Below, piece by piece: positions 26,180-40,313 of a stretch of DNA of 64,000 bases; within the stretch, counting starts at the first letter, position 1; the number at the start of each line of letters is the position of its first letter. Source of the DNA: Gibbula magus. Taxonomy: Eukaryota > Mollusca > Gastropoda > Trochida > Trochidae. The position numbers and the translations under genes were made by a program. The stretch covers positions 42,512,448 to 42,576,447 of the forward strand of contig OW388296.1 in NCBI GenBank assembly GCA_936450465.1, given 5' to 3'. The notes beneath the pieces were generated by a model. It was not told the DNA's origin. It made no database searches and saw only the letters and a list, made by a program, of their open reading frames with translations.

Positions 26180-27519
26180 GTACCGTGCGCATTTCATGTA
26201 ATACTTACAGTTCATTTTTTTCTTATTGTGTGTCCAATATGCTAATGATTGAAATAACTAATTAAATAAAGTTGATCAAATACCTTCGAAATATTGTAAC
26301 ATTGAAAATAAACTAATTGTGTTTCTGAAAGCAGTCCGGGCACACCCTGTATGACACATTTTCATTCTTACAGAATAAAATAAATCAAAACTTGCAAAAC
26401 TGTACAATACTAAATTTATTTTAAAACGTTAACCATGCGAATAAAAATCAGAAGTAATACACATAAGTCATAACTCTATATAGACAACCTCATTGATTTT
26501 TGACAATGGACTTTTTTCTAAAGGTTTGAAACTAAAATTCAAATATAACAAATTTATTATTCAAAACAACATCACGTATCTTCCAAATTGATAACAAATA
26601 TAGGGACAAGGGAATATGTTAGAATGTTAATACCATACAACGTTCAGAATTAACAGACTTCAAATACATTATATATGAGAATATGTACCATTTTACTAAA
26701 TTATACAAATATCATTACGTAGAACATTTCTTTATATTTACTCTGCCGCATGATATATATCAGACAGATTTTGTTGTGATGTTTGTTATGAAAGCATAAT
26801 GGAATCTTTAAAATTTATTATTAAACGATGTCAATGTTTATTGTATCAAGACAAACAGTCTCTACTTTCTTGATTCATTATAACATACGAATACATAAAA
26901 ATTACATTCTAAAAAACGACCAAGTAAAAGTTGTTGTACTGATGTATAATTTTAAATATCATATTATGACCTTTATGTTTAGTTAGAATATGAAATACTC
27001 CTTTGAATATTCATGTTTCTTTTATTAATTTGATACTTTTATAACATTTCAGCATTCTTGCACATGGGAAACTTGAAGAAGGCGATAGATGACCTCTCAC
27101 CTTAGCCTATAACAGGTACATGTGTTTCAAAACTTAACCTAAGAACTAATTTAATATTTGCAGTATACAAAATAATAATATCTGGCAAATCAGAATTTAT
27201 GATTGTGTATCTTACTAAAACACTCCAAATAAGTAAAGCTGAGGTTGTACCAATTACAAGTACAACAGGCAAAATGTCTTTTCTTTTTTGCAATTAGTTG
27301 AAATAACATTCCAAGATTGACTTTTCTATTGGAACTTTATGTAATAAACTTTATAGCAAAGTACAATTATTTTTGTCATTACTAGAATTATTTTCTCCGA
27401 AGCATTATTGCTCTTAATGAAGATAGCAGTTGATGCTGTAGGTGTTAACACTGTATTCATTTAAATCATAACATGCTTGTTATGCGTGTTTAGCACAACA
27501 TGCAAATGTCAACCATGGA

Positions 27520-27930
27520 CACCAGGTTGAAACCTTCAGTAAACCATTACACTGAAACGTACAGTAAACCTTAATATGGAAACCACACTGAAACCTACAG
27601 TAAACCATTACACTGAAATCACACTGAAACCTACAGTAAACCATTACACTGAAACCAGACTGAAACCTACAGTAAACCATTATACTATTACCACACTGAA
27701 ACTAAGAGTAAACCTCAACATGGAAACCAGACTGAAACCTACAATAAACCTAAACATGGAAACCAGACTGAAACCTACAGTAAACCTAAACATGGAAACC
27801 AGACTGAAACCTACAGTAAACCTGAACATGGAAACCAAGTTGAAACCAAGTGTAAACTAAGAAATATGGAAACCAAGTGGAAACCAAGTGGAAACTATCA
27901 CATGGAAACTGAGTTGAAACCTACAAGAAA
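27520..27930. repeat. Right subterminal repeat block of the CACTA-like element
   Basis: Direct repeats of 'GGAAACCAGACTGAAACC' followed by 'TACAGTAAACC' and a variable linker, mostly in one orientation. This block creates a spurious repetitive open frame (27576-27860). Confidence 0.7.
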
Positions 27931-29591
27931 AGTTATTCATGGAAACCAGATGGATACCACTTGGAGGAGTGGGTAATTATTCGCACTGGATACCATCCGG
28001 ATACTGGTGCAAAATTCAGTTTCAGTGTTGCTGGAAACCACATGGAAACTGTTAAAAACTGTCTGGATACCAACTGGAAATACTGGTTTCCATTGGGTAT
28101 CCTGTTAGTTTCAGTGTTCTGGAAACCAGCTCATTTTTGCTGTGTATCATTCTCATAAAAAATATTAGAACCATTGACTCTGAGGACCTTACTTGAGGCA
28201 GATTCATTTAAAGTGAAATTTGAGATTGGCATTGTCTAAGGAGTGTGTAGAAAAGATTTCAACTTTCTGAGTCTTTAATTTCTTGAGAAGATGAAAATAT
28301 ATGTTTAGGTCATTATCCCTGTTACATATATTTGGGGTCACTGGGTCAAATTGTCACCAATTTTACAATTTAGAATCCTCATTGGAAAAGGGTTATGTAC
28401 ACAATATGTCAGCTTTTTAGATGTTCTTTACTGGAGAAAAAGTTGGGTGATATAGCGATTTTAGGTCACGACCCATTTGACCCATATGTGAAATCATATG
28501 GCCAACAAATCTATAATATAGAATCCCCATCGGCTTCATAAGCTAAAACAAACACAACATTGTTGTTGAGGATAAATAATAGAGAGATCCTCTTTGTAGC
28601 TCAATGTATTATTCAATTTGTTATGACTTATCATCTAAAATTGAACATTTCACTGAGAAAGAAGGGAATTTAAAGTATAACCACTGTGGCCATTATTACA
28701 GTTTCGACGGTCACCAACTTAACAACTATTAAACCTCAATGGCCAATAAAATCTATAACAAGTTACCTTTCTACAGCTCTTTGTCAAGAGAAACATGTAG
28801 TGAGAGCCATTGTATCAATAACTCAATGTGTAATTAACTAGACAAAATGATTTCCTGCAACTGGTAGGTCAATAAAGTTCAGAAGATATTAATTTAATTG
28901 AAGAAGTATGTTTTGACAAATCAAAAATGCAATTCTTATTTTGGAGTGTCATACTCCAGATGGGACACCACGCTATATGCTCTTCAGTCTGTTCACATGT
29001 GATGAACAGAAGTGTGAAGGTCACAATCATGTTCTACCTCTCACCTGTCGGTGATTGGTTACGAGGAACGAGAAATGCTTCAGAACGGTTAACAGGAATT
29101 CCTGATGAGAAACGTCTGCATGAACGCCACTCACTGTCACAGGTGTCTGAAACGAGAATAGTGTACGTGGTGCAACATTTTTCATATATCTATTAGATGT
29201 GAGATGAAGTAATTTTTAGTGTAATGCTATTTTAATAATTGGTAGTATTATTGTTGTGGAAATGCATTTAAAATGAAATGTGGTAATACTTTGTGACGGA
29301 GTCCTTCTGCTTGTTAACGAGCATGATGTATAGAAGAATGGTTACAACAACAATTCGAAAGGTAATAACAAGTGTATAATACTCTTCCCTAATATACCCT
29401 CATATTGAAACTTATTAAGCTGCTCAATATGACAAACTCAAATACCTCCTGATACTTCATCAGATTCAAACTGCTGATCTGTGGATGACGAATTTAGATA
29501 CAACTGCTGCCATTCGTGCGATTTTGCCATTCCTTGACTTTGACTGTCTTGGTCTCAAAATGAAATTTATTGGATTTCATTTGTGATTTCA

Positions 29592-29909
29592 GGGGGCGGG
29601 ATAGCGCAGTGGTTAGCACGTTCGGCTTTGGATCAAGAGGTCCCGAGTTCGAATCCTGCCAGGGGCATGACAACTTTGTCTGCAGTAGAGAACAGTTCTA
29701 CACGCAGTAAGGTTTTGGTGCAATGCTACACTGAATTTCAGCGCAGTACCACCCATGGTTCGCTAGTTCCAGCCGATGTTCGCAGGTTTCACCGCAAGGC
29801 ATAGCCACATGGCGTTGCGGGCTTTCTCCCTGCGATAATACTAGCAGCCGCGATATAAGTGAAATACTCTTGGAGGCGGCGTTAAACCACAACTCACCTC
29901 ACCTCATCT
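29592..29909 (+). mobile_element. tRNA-derived SINE, array copy 9
   Basis: 318 bp with a private GTTAGCACGTTCGG that disrupts the D-stem-like pairing. Confidence 0.85.
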
Positions 29910-31014
29910 CAATTGTGATTTCAATTGTGATTTACGGTTATCCTTCAAACTTTAATAATAAAAAAGTGGTAAAGTAAGTTAACTGGTTTCCTTTATTCAA
30001 CAGAAACCGTAACCCCATTTGAGTGAGATCCAATCAATTACCGTACAATACGTTAAATATTTTATAAAACAGATATTTGATTAGTTATTTGTCAAACGTC
30101 ACATTTAGAAACATAAAGAGAATGTGAAGAAGGTCTTTATATCAATACACGAACTTATATTAAAAAAAAACATTGCATAGTTGTATGTGAGACATATGCA
30201 TAAAATTCTGAATTCAAACCTGGTTATAACCAAGCCATCATCATCAAATGGACACGACAATTTATTCATATCCTTACTGCCTCCAAATTCAATATATTAT
30301 TAAAATGCTTTTTGATGATGATATAACTTCTCATAGGTACATTTAGGGATTTACAAGCCAATCGAACAAATTTATGATACAGGTTTGGTTTTGCCCCAAA
30401 AGACTTACGTTGATTAACATAGTTCCAAAATACCTTATCATGATATATGGTATCTTCACGGTATCTTTGCATTTTTATACACATATTTGACACAGTAGGA
30501 TTATTGGCTTATAAGTAATGATCAAGAAATGAGACGTGATGGACAGATATATCATTCCCATAAAAATATTAGAACCATTGGCTCTGAGGACCTTACTTGA
30601 GCCAGATTCATTTAAAGTGAAATTTAAGATTGGCATTGTCTAAGGAGTGTGTAGAAAAGATTTCTTTCTGAGTCTTTAATTTCTTGAGACGATGAAAATA
30701 TATGTTTAGGTCATTATCCCTGTGACTTATATTTGGGGTCACTGGGTCAAATTGTCACCAATTTTACAATTAAGAATCCTCATTGGACATGGGTTATGTA
30801 CACAATATTTCAGCTTTTTAGATGTTCTGTACTGGAGAAGAAGTTGGGTGATGTAGCGATTTTAGGTCACGACCCATTTGACCCATATGTGGAATCATAT
30901 GGCCAACAAATCTATAATATAAAATACCCATCGGCTTGATAAGCTAAAACAAACACAACACTGTTGTTGAGGATAAATAATAGAGAGATCCTCTTTGTAG
31001 CTCAATGTATTATT

Positions 31015-31980
31015 AGGTCTTCAGACGACTAGTCTGAAAGACCTATTGTTATTGTCGAGATTCTTATTCTGAAGTAACGGCTGATCCCATTTTTATGAAA
31101 GTTACAGGGATGGTAGAATTCATCAAGATCTTGACTTTTGTCGTGGCGGAATTTTGATTTTTTTCCTCATTAAAGGTCCAGGTCGATTCCAATTTTCGAA
31201 ATTTAACATGGGAAATTTTTTTTAAATGCACTTAGAGACATGCATTTTTTTTAAAAAGATGCGCAAGGACAATGCGAGCAAAAAAGTAAATCATGCCGAT
31301 TTCGTACGTCAAGTGGTTTAGACGCCATTTTTAATTATGTCACTTTTTTAAATTGTCCGACCCCATGTACATTTGACAATCTTCTCCTCTGAAGATACTT
31401 GCACCACGAAGCTGAAACTTCTTTATGTATGCAGCTGAGGCATTGGTGAATACATGGTGTTGTTTTTCAAGAGCGTACTATTAATACTTTTTGCACAATG
31501 ACCTTTCAAAGTTGGGCGACTTCTTACACGGGACCTACTACAAGTGGACATTTCTCCATCTTCCCGATCTCACAATTGCATGAAATTTTCAGGGTTACTA
31601 GAACAATATAGTGTCTTTACGAATCGATAATAACATCGCTCGCGTACAGTCATTTCCGGTCACAATTAAGGCTTAAAAATGACAGAAAATCACCATTTCG
31701 AATTTTAACATGGGGAAAATTTTCAAAATTGACATAGAGACTTGAAACTTTTTTAGAAGATACGTAATAACAATGCAAGGAAAAAAGTCAATCATGACCA
31801 AGTCGTAGGTCCCGTGGTTTTACCGCCATTTTGATTTACATTGAAATTCTTGAACTTTCACAGTTTCGTTGGCATGAGAGATTTATCTTACATATGTAGA
31901 ATTGACAGTACAGTATCAAAGATGGACGTGAAGGTCAAAGCGGAAGTCTGAAGACCTAAGTACTGCCGCGGCAGTCCTAG
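31015..31980 (+). mobile_element. 966-bp HINE-like element in macrosatellite unit 9
   Basis: Starts AGGTCTTCAGAC, immediately repeated in inverse (GTCTGAAAGACCT) to form a 5' hairpin. Near the 3' end it has the exact inverse GTCTGAAGACCT, then the perfect palindrome ACTGCCGCGGCAGT and a terminal CCTAG. The interrupted unit reads TATTATTCAATT at this point, so the element sits within ATT/TTC with no true target duplication. Subterminal inverted repeats, a 3' stem-loop next to a CTAG end, and insertion at A/T or T/T without duplication are hallmarks of Helitron/Helentron-derived HINEs (established). No ORF. Confidence 0.7.
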
Positions 31981-32736
31981 TTCAATTTGTTATGACTTAT
32001 TATCTAAAATTGAATGCAACTGGTAGGTCAATAAAGTTCAGTAGATATTAATTTAATTGAAGAAGTATGTTTTGACAAATCAAAAATGCAATTCTTATTT
32101 TGGAGTGTCATACTCCAGATGGGACACCACGCTATATGCTCTTCAGTCTGTTCACATGTGATGAACAGAAGTGTGAAGGTCACAATCATGTTCTACCTCT
32201 CACCTGTCGGTGATTGGTTACGAGGAACGATAAATGCTTCAATACGTTGAACAGGACTTCCTGATGAGTAACGTCTGCATGAACTCCACTCACTGTCACA
32301 GATTTCTGAAACAAGAATAGTGTACGTGGTGCAACATTTTTCATATATCTATTAGATGTGAGATGAGTTTTTTTTTAGTGTAATGCTACTTAAATAATTG
32401 GTAGTATTATTGTTGTGGAAATGCATTAAAATGAAATGTGGTAATACTTTGTGGCGGAGTCCTTCTGCTTGTTAACGAGCATGGTGTATAGAAGAATGGT
32501 TACAACAACAATTCAAAAGGTAATTACAAGTGTATAATATTTTTTCCCAATATACCCTCATATTGAAACTTATTAAGCTGCTCAATATGACAATCCCAAA
32601 TACCTCCTGATATATCATCAGAGTCAAACTGCTGATCAATGGATGACGAATTTTGATATAAGTGCTGCCACTGGTGCGATTTTGCCATTCCTTGAATTTG
32701 ACTATCTTGGTCTGAAAATGAAATTTATTGGATTTC

Positions 32737-32749
32737 AATTGTGATTTCA
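32737..32749 (+). other. SINE-free target site in unit 10
   Basis: The sequence reads GGATTTCAATTGTGATTTCAATTGTGA with no SINE. In the other units the element sits between two copies of ATTGTGATTTCA. The unit spacing (2045) equals an intact unit (2372) minus 318 bp and one 12-bp repeat, within a few bases. Confidence 0.85.
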
Positions 32750-34795
32750 ATTGTGACTTACGGTTATCCTTCAAACTTTAATAATAAAAAAGTGGTAAAG
32801 TAAGTAAACTGGTTTCCTTTATTAAACAGAAACCGTAACCCCATTTGAGTGAGATCCAATCAATTACCGTACAATACGTTAAATATTTTATAAAACAGAT
32901 ATTTGATTAGTTATTTGTCAAACGTCACATTTAGAAACATAAAGAGAATGTGAAGAAGGTCTTTATATCAATACATGAACTTGTATAAAAAACATTGCAT
33001 AGTTGAATGTGAGACATATGCATAAAATTCTGACTTCAAACTTGATAATAAACATGCCATCATCATCAAATGGACACGACAATTTATTCATATCCTTACT
33101 GCCTCCAAATTCAATATATTATTAAAATGCTTTTTGATGATGATATAACTTCTCATAGGTACATTTAGGGATTTACAAGCCAATCGAAACAAATTTATGA
33201 TAGAGGTTTGGATTGGTCCCAAAAGACTTACGTTGATTAACATAGTTCCAAAATACCTTATCATGATATATGGTATCTACACATATTTGACACAGTAGGA
33301 TTATTGGCTAATAATAATGATCCAGAAAGGAGACGTGATGGACAGATATATCATTCTCATAAAAAATATTAGAACCATTGGCTCTGAGGACCTTACTTGA
33401 GGCAGATTCATTTAAAGTGAAATTTAAGATTGGCATTGTCTAAGGAGTGTGTAGAAAAGATTTCAACTTTCTGAGTCTTTAATTTCTTGAGAAGATGAAA
33501 ATATATGTTTAGGTCATTATCCCTGTTACATATATTTGGGGTCACTGGGTCAAATTGTCACCAAATTTACAATTTAGAATCCTCATTGGAAAAGGGTTAT
33601 GTACACAATATGTCAGCTTTTTAGATGTTCTTTACTGGAGAAGAAGTTGGGTGATATAGCGAGTTTAGGTCACGACCCATTTGACCCAAATGTGAAATCA
33701 TATGGCCAACAAATCTATAATATAGAATCCCCATCGGCTTCATAAGCTAAAACAAACACAACACTGTTGTTGAGGATAAATAATAGAGAGATCCTCTTTG
33801 TAGCTCAATGTATAATTCAATTTGTTATGACTTATCATCTAAAATTGAACATTTCACTGAGAAAGAAGGGAATTTAAAGTATAACCACTGTGGCCATTAT
33901 TACAGTTTCGACGGTCACCAACTTAACAACTATTAAACCTCAATGGCCAATAAAATCTATAACAAGTTACCTTTCTACAGCTCTTTGTCAAGAGAAACAT
34001 GTAGTGAGAGCCGTTGTATCAATAACTCAATGTGTAATTAACTAGACAAAATGATTTCCTGCAACTGGTAGGTGAATAACGTTCAGAAGATATTAATTTA
34101 ATTGAAGAAGTATGTTTTGACAAATCAAAAATGCAATTCTTATTTTGGAGTGTCATACTCCAGATGGGACACCACGCTATATGCTCTTCAGTCTGTTCAC
34201 ATGTGATGAACAGAAGTTTGAAGGTCACAATCATGTTCTACCTCTCACCTGTCGGTGATTGGTTACGAGGAACGAGAAATGCTTCAGAACCGTTAACAGG
34301 AATTCCTGATGAGAAACGTCTGCATGAACGCCACTCACTGTCACAGGTGTCTGAAACCAGAATAGTGTACGTGGTGCAACATTTTTCATATATCTATTAG
34401 ATGTGAGATGAAGTAATTTTTAGTGTAATGCTACTTTAATAATTGGTAGTATCATTGTTGTTGAAATGCATTTAAAATGAAATGTGGTAATACTTTGTGG
34501 CGGAGTCCTTCTGCTTGTTAACGAGCATGATGTATAGAAGAATGGTTACAACAACAATTCGAAAGGTAATAACAAGTGTATAATACTCTTCCCTAATATA
34601 CCCTCATATTGAAACTTATTAAGCTGCTCAATATGACAAACTCAAATACCTCCTGATACTTCATCAGATTCAAACTGCTAATCTGTGGATGACGAATTTA
34701 GATACAACTGCTGCCATTCGTGCGATTTTGCCATTCCTTGACTTTGACTGTCTTGGTCTCAAAATGAAATTTATTGGATTTCATTTGTGATTTCA

Positions 34796-35113
34796 GGGGG
34801 CGGGATAGCTCAGTGGTTAGCGCGTTCGGCTTTGGATCAAGAGGTCCCGAGTTCGAATCCTGCCAGGGGCATGACAACTTTGTCTGCAGTAGAGAACAGT
34901 TCTACACGCAGTAAGGTTTTGGTGCAATGCTACACTGAATTTCAGCGCAGTACCACCCATGGTTCGCTAGTTCCAGCCGATGCTCGCAGGTTTCACCGCA
35001 AGGCATAGCCACATGGCTTTGCGGGCTTTCTCCCTGCGATAATACTAGCAGCCGCGATATAAGTGAAATACTCTTGGAGCCGGCGTTAAACCACAACTCA
35101 CCTCACCTCATCT
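34796..35113 (+). mobile_element. tRNA-derived SINE, array copy 10
   Basis: 318 bp with the ATAGCTCAGTGG head. The tail has GGAGCCGGCG instead of GGAGGCGGCG. Confidence 0.85.
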
Positions 35114-37166
35114 CAATTGTGATTTCAATTGTGATTTACGGTTATCCTTCAAACTTTAATAATAAAAAAGTGTAAAAGTAAGTAAACTGGTTTCATTTAT
35201 TAAACAGGAACCGTAACCCCATTTCAATGCATTACCGTTCAATACGATTAATATTTTATAACACAGGTATTTGATTAGTTATTTGTCAAACATCACATTT
35301 AGAAACATAAAGAGAATGTAAATAAGGTCTTTATATCAATACACGAACTTATATAAAACAAAAAAATTCCATAGTTGTATGTGAGACATATGCATAAAAT
35401 TCTGAATTCAAACTTGATAATAACCAAGCCATCATCATCAAATGGACACGACAATTTATTCATATCCTTACTGCCTCCAAATTCAATATATTATTAAAAT
35501 GCTTTTTGATGATGATATAACTTCTCATAGGTACATTTAGGGATTTACAAGCCAATCGAAACAAATTTATGATAGAGGTTTGGATTGGCCCCAAAAGACT
35601 TACGTTGATTAACATAGTTCCAAAATACCTTATCATGATATATGGTATCTACACATATTTGACACAGTAGGATTATTGGCTAATAATAATGATCCAGAAA
35701 GGAGACGTGATGGACAGATATATCATTCTCATAAAAAATATTAGAACCATTGGCTCTGAGGACCTTACTTGAGGCAGATTCATTTAAAGTGAAATTTAAG
35801 GTTGGCATTGTCTAAGGAGTGTGTAGAAAAGATTTCATCTTTCTGAGTCTTTAATTTCTTGAGAAGATGAAAATATATGTTTAGGTCATTATCCCTGTTA
35901 CATATGTTTGGGGTCACTGGGTCAAATTGTCACCATTTTTACAATTTAGAATCCTCATTGGAAAAGGGTTATGTACACAATATGTCAGCTTTTTAGATGT
36001 TCTTTACTGGAGAAGAAGTTGGGTGATATAGCGATTTTAGGTCACGACCCATTTGACCCATATGTGAAATCATATGGCCAACAAATCTATAATATAGAAT
36101 CCCCATCGGCTTCATAAGCTAAAACAAACACAACACTGTTGTTGAGGATAAATAATAGAGAGATCCTCTTTGTAGCTCAATGTATTATTCAATTTGTTAT
36201 GACTTATCATCTGAAATTGAACATTTCACTGAGAAAGAAGGGAATTTAAAGTATAACCACTGTGGCCATTATACAGTTTCGACGGTCACCAACTTAACAA
36301 CTATTAAACCTCAATGGCCAATAAAATCTATAACAAGTTACCTTTCTACAGCTCTTTGTCAAGAGAAACATGTAGTGAGAGCCATTGTATCAATAACTCA
36401 ATGTGTAATTAACTAGACAAAATGATTTCCTGCAACTGGTAGGTCAATAAAGTTCAGAAGATATTAATTTAATTGAAGAAGTATGTTTTGACAATTCAAA
36501 AATGCAATTCTTATTTTGGAGTGTCGTACTCCAGATGGGACACCACGCTATATGCTCTTCAGTCTGTTCACAAGTGATGAACAGAAGTGTGAAGGTCACA
36601 ATCATGTTCTACCTCTCACCTGTCGGTGATTGGTTACGAGGAACGAGAAATGCTTCAGAACGGTTAACAGGAATTCCTGATGAGAAACGTCTGCATGAAC
36701 GCCACTCACTGTCACAGGTGTCTGAAACGAGAATAGTGTACGTGGTGCAACATTTTTCATATATCTATTAGATGTGAGATGAAGTAATTTTTAGTGTAAT
36801 GCTATTTTAATAATTGGTAGTATTATTGTTGTGGAAATGCATTTAAAATGAAATGTGGTAATACTTTGTGACGGAGTCCTTCTGCTTGTTAACGAGCATG
36901 ATGTATAGAAGAATGGTTACAACAACAATTCGAAAGGTAATAACAAGTGTATAATACTCTTCCCTAATATACCCTCATATTGAAACTTATTAAGCTGCTC
37001 AATATGACAAACTCAAATACCTCCTGATACTTCATCAGATTCAAACTGCTGATCTGTGGATGACGAATTTAGATACAACTGCTGCCATTCGTGCGATTTT
37101 GCCATTCCTTGACTTTGACTGTCTTGGTCTCAAAATGAAATTTATTGGATTTCATTTGTGATTTCA

Positions 37167-37484
37167 GGGGGCGGGATAGCGCAGTGGTTAGCCCGTTCGG
37201 CTTTGGATCAAGAGGTCCCGAGTTCGAATCCTGCCAGGGGCATGACAACTTTGTCTGCAGTAGAGAACAGTTCTACACGCAGTAAGGTTTTGGTGCAATG
37301 CTACACTGAATTTCAGCGCAGTACCACCCATGGTTCGCTAGTTCCAGCCGATGCTCGCAGGTTTCACCGCAAGGCATAGCCACATGGCGTTGCGGGCTTT
37401 CTCCCTGCAATAATACTAGCAGCCGCGATATAAGTGAAATACTCTTGGAGGCGGCATTAAACCACAACTCACCTCACCTCATCT
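37167..37484 (+). mobile_element. tRNA-derived SINE, array copy 11
   Basis: 318 bp with GTTAGCCCGTTCGG in the head and GGCGGCATTAAACC in the tail. Confidence 0.85.
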
Positions 37485-38591
37485 CAATTGTGATTTCAAT
37501 TGTGATCTACGGTTATCCTTCAAACTTTAATAATAAAAAAGTGGTAAAGTAAGTTAACTGGTTTCCTTTATTAAACAGAAACCGTAACCCCATTTGAGTG
37601 AGATCCAATCAATTACCGTACAATACGTTAAATATTTTATAAAACAGATATTTGATTAGTTATTTGTCAAACATCACATTTAGAAACATAAAGAGAATGT
37701 GAAGAAGGTCTTTATATCAATACACGAACTTATATAAAAAAAAAACATTGCATAGTTGTATGTGAGACATATGCATAAAATTCTGAATTCAAACCTGGTT
37801 ATAACCAAGCCATCATCATCAAATGGACACGACAATTTATTCATATCCTTACTGCCTCCAAATTCAATATATTATTAAAATGCTTTTTGATGATGATATA
37901 ACTTCTCATAGGTACATTTAGGGATTTACAAGCCAATCGAACAAATTTATGATACAGGTTTGGTTTTGCCCCAAAAGACTTCGTTGATTAACATAGTTCC
38001 AAAATACCTTATCATGATATATGGTATCTTCACGGTATCTTTGCATTTTTATACACATATTTGACACAGTAGGATTATTGGCTAATAAGTAATGATCAAG
38101 AAATGAGACGTGATGGACAGATATATCATTCCCATAAAAATATTAGAACCATTGGCTCTGAGGACCTTACTTGAGCCAGATTCATTTAAAGTGAAATTTA
38201 AGATTGGCATTGTCTAAGGAGTGTGTAGAAAAAATTTCAACTTTCTGAGTCTTTAATTTCTTGAGAAGATGAAAATATATGTTTAGGTCATTATCCCTGT
38301 GACTTATATTTGGGGTCACTGGGTCAAATTGTCACCAATTTTACAATTAAGAATCCTCATTGGACAAGGGTTATGTACACAATATTTCAGCTTTTTAGAT
38401 GTTCTGTACTGGAGAAGAAGTTGGGTGATGTAGCGATTTTAGGTCACGACCCATTTGACCCATATGTGGAATCATATGGCCAACAAATCTATAATATAAA
38501 ATACCCATCGGCTTGATAAGCTAAAACAAACACAACACTGTTGTTGAGGATAAATAATAGAGAGATCCTCTTTGTAGCTCAATGTATTATT

Positions 38592-39557
38592 AGGTCTTCA
38601 GACGACTAGTCTAAAAGACCTATTGTTATTGTCGAGATTCTTATTCTGAAGTAACGGCTGATCCCATTTTTATGAAAGTTACAGGGATGGTAGAATTCAT
38701 CAAGATCTTGACTTTTGTCGTGGCGGAATTTTGATTTTTTTCCTCATTAAAGGTCCAGGTCGATTCCAATTTTTGAAATTTAACATGGGAAATTTTTTTT
38801 AAATGCACTTAGAGACATGCATTTTTTTAAAAAAGATGCGCAAGGACAATGCGAGCAAAAAAGTAAATCATGCCAATTTCGTACGTCAAGTGGTTTAGAC
38901 GCCATTTTTTATTATGTCACTTTTTTAAATTGTCCGACCCCATGTACATTTGACAATCTTCTCCTCTGAAGATACTTGCACCACGAAGCTGAAACTTCTT
39001 TATGTATGCAGCTGAGGCATTGGTGAATACATGGTGTTGTTTTTCAAGAGCGTACTATTAATACTTTTTGCACAATGACCTTTCAAAGTTGGGCGACTTC
39101 TTACACGGGACCTACTACAAGTGGACATTTCTCCATCTTCCCGATCTCACAATTGCATGAAATTTTCAGGGTTACTAGAACAATGTAGTGACTTTACGAA
39201 TCGATAATAACATCGCTCGCGTACAGTCATTTCCGGTCACAATTAAGGCTTAAAAATGACAGAAAATCACCATTTCGAATTTTAACATGGGGAAAATTTT
39301 CAAAATTGACATAGAGACTTGAAACTTTTTTAGAAGATACGTAATAACAATGCAAGGAAAAAAGTCAATCATGACCAAGTCGTAGGTCCCGTGGTTTTAC
39401 CGCCATTTTGATTAACATTGAAATTCTTGAACTTTCACAGTTTCGTTGGCATGAGAGATTTATCTTACATATGTAGAATTGACAGTACAGTATCAAAGAT
39501 GGACGTGAAGGTCAAAGCGGAAGTCTGAAGACCTAAGTACTGCCGCGGCAGTCCTAG
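38592..39557 (+). mobile_element. 966-bp HINE-like element in macrosatellite unit 12
   Basis: Same length, ends and insertion point as the copy at 31015, with only scattered substitutions. The shared adjacent 210-bp deletion (AAATTGAA joined to TGCAACTGG) shows it was duplicated with its unit, not inserted a second time. Confidence 0.75.
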
Positions 39558-40313
39558 TTCAATTTGTTATGACTTATTATCTAAAATTGAATGCAACTGG
39601 TAGGTCAATAAAGTTCAGTAGATATTAATTTAATTGAAGAAGTATGTTTTGACAAATCAAAAATGCAATTCTTATTTTGGAGTGTCATACTCCAGATGGG
39701 ACACCACGCTATATGCTCTTCAGTCTGTTCACATGTGATGAACAGAAGTGTGAAGGTCACAATCATGTTCTACCTCTCACCTGTCGGTGATTGGTTACGA
39801 GGAACGATAAATGCTTCAATACGTTGAACAGGACTTCCTGATGAGTAACGTCTGCATGAACTCCACTCACTGTCACAGATTTCTGAAACAAGAATAGTGT
39901 ACGTGGTGCAACATTTTTCATATATCTATTAGATGTGAGATGAGTTTTTTTTTAGTGTAATGCTACTTAAATAATTGGTAGTATTATTGTTGTGGAAATG
40001 CATTAAAATGAAATGTGGTAATACTTTGTGGCGGAGTCCTTCTGCTTGTTAACGAGCATGGTGTATAGAAGAATGGTTACAACAACAATTCAAAAGGTAA
40101 TTACAAGTGTATAATATTTTTTCCCAATATACCCTCATATTGAAACTTATTAAGCTGCTCAATATGACAATCCCAAATACCTCCTGATATTTCATCAGAG
40201 TCAAACTGCTGATCAATGGATGACGAATTTTGATATAATTGCTGCCACTGGTGCGATTTTGCCATTCCTTGACTTTGACTATCTTGGTCTGAAAATGAAA
40301 TTTATTGGATTTC

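Larger units (their letters stand above)
24682..28144. mobile_element. Non-autonomous CACTA-like DNA transposon inserted in unit 8
   Basis: Seen: the element starts CACAGCAAAAATGA and ends with the exact inverse TCATTTTTGCTGTG. It is flanked by TAT on both sides (24679-24681 and 28145-28147), and uninterrupted units read ATATATCATTC at this point. Removing 3463 bp plus 3 bp leaves 2372 bp, exactly the spacing of the two preceding units. Both ends are packed with subterminal repeats: GGAAACCAACATGAAACT in both orientations on the left (24820-25435), and GGAAACCAGACTGAAACCTACAGTAAACC-type repeats on the right (27520-27930). A 3-bp target duplication with CAC-starting termini and dense subterminal repeats is typical of the CACTA/CMC group (established); assignment here is inference. 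No transposase domain was seen. Confidence 0.75.

Noticed and set aside
27576..27860. Repetitive frame of ETRLKPTVNLNM-like units
   Set aside because: Produced by the subterminal direct repeats of the CACTA-like element; there is no independent sign of coding.
30733..30939. 68-codon frames (GSLGQIVTNFTIKNPHW..) at 30733 and 38310
   Set aside because: Present only in the duplicated block and closed in the other units; translation of an old repeat module.
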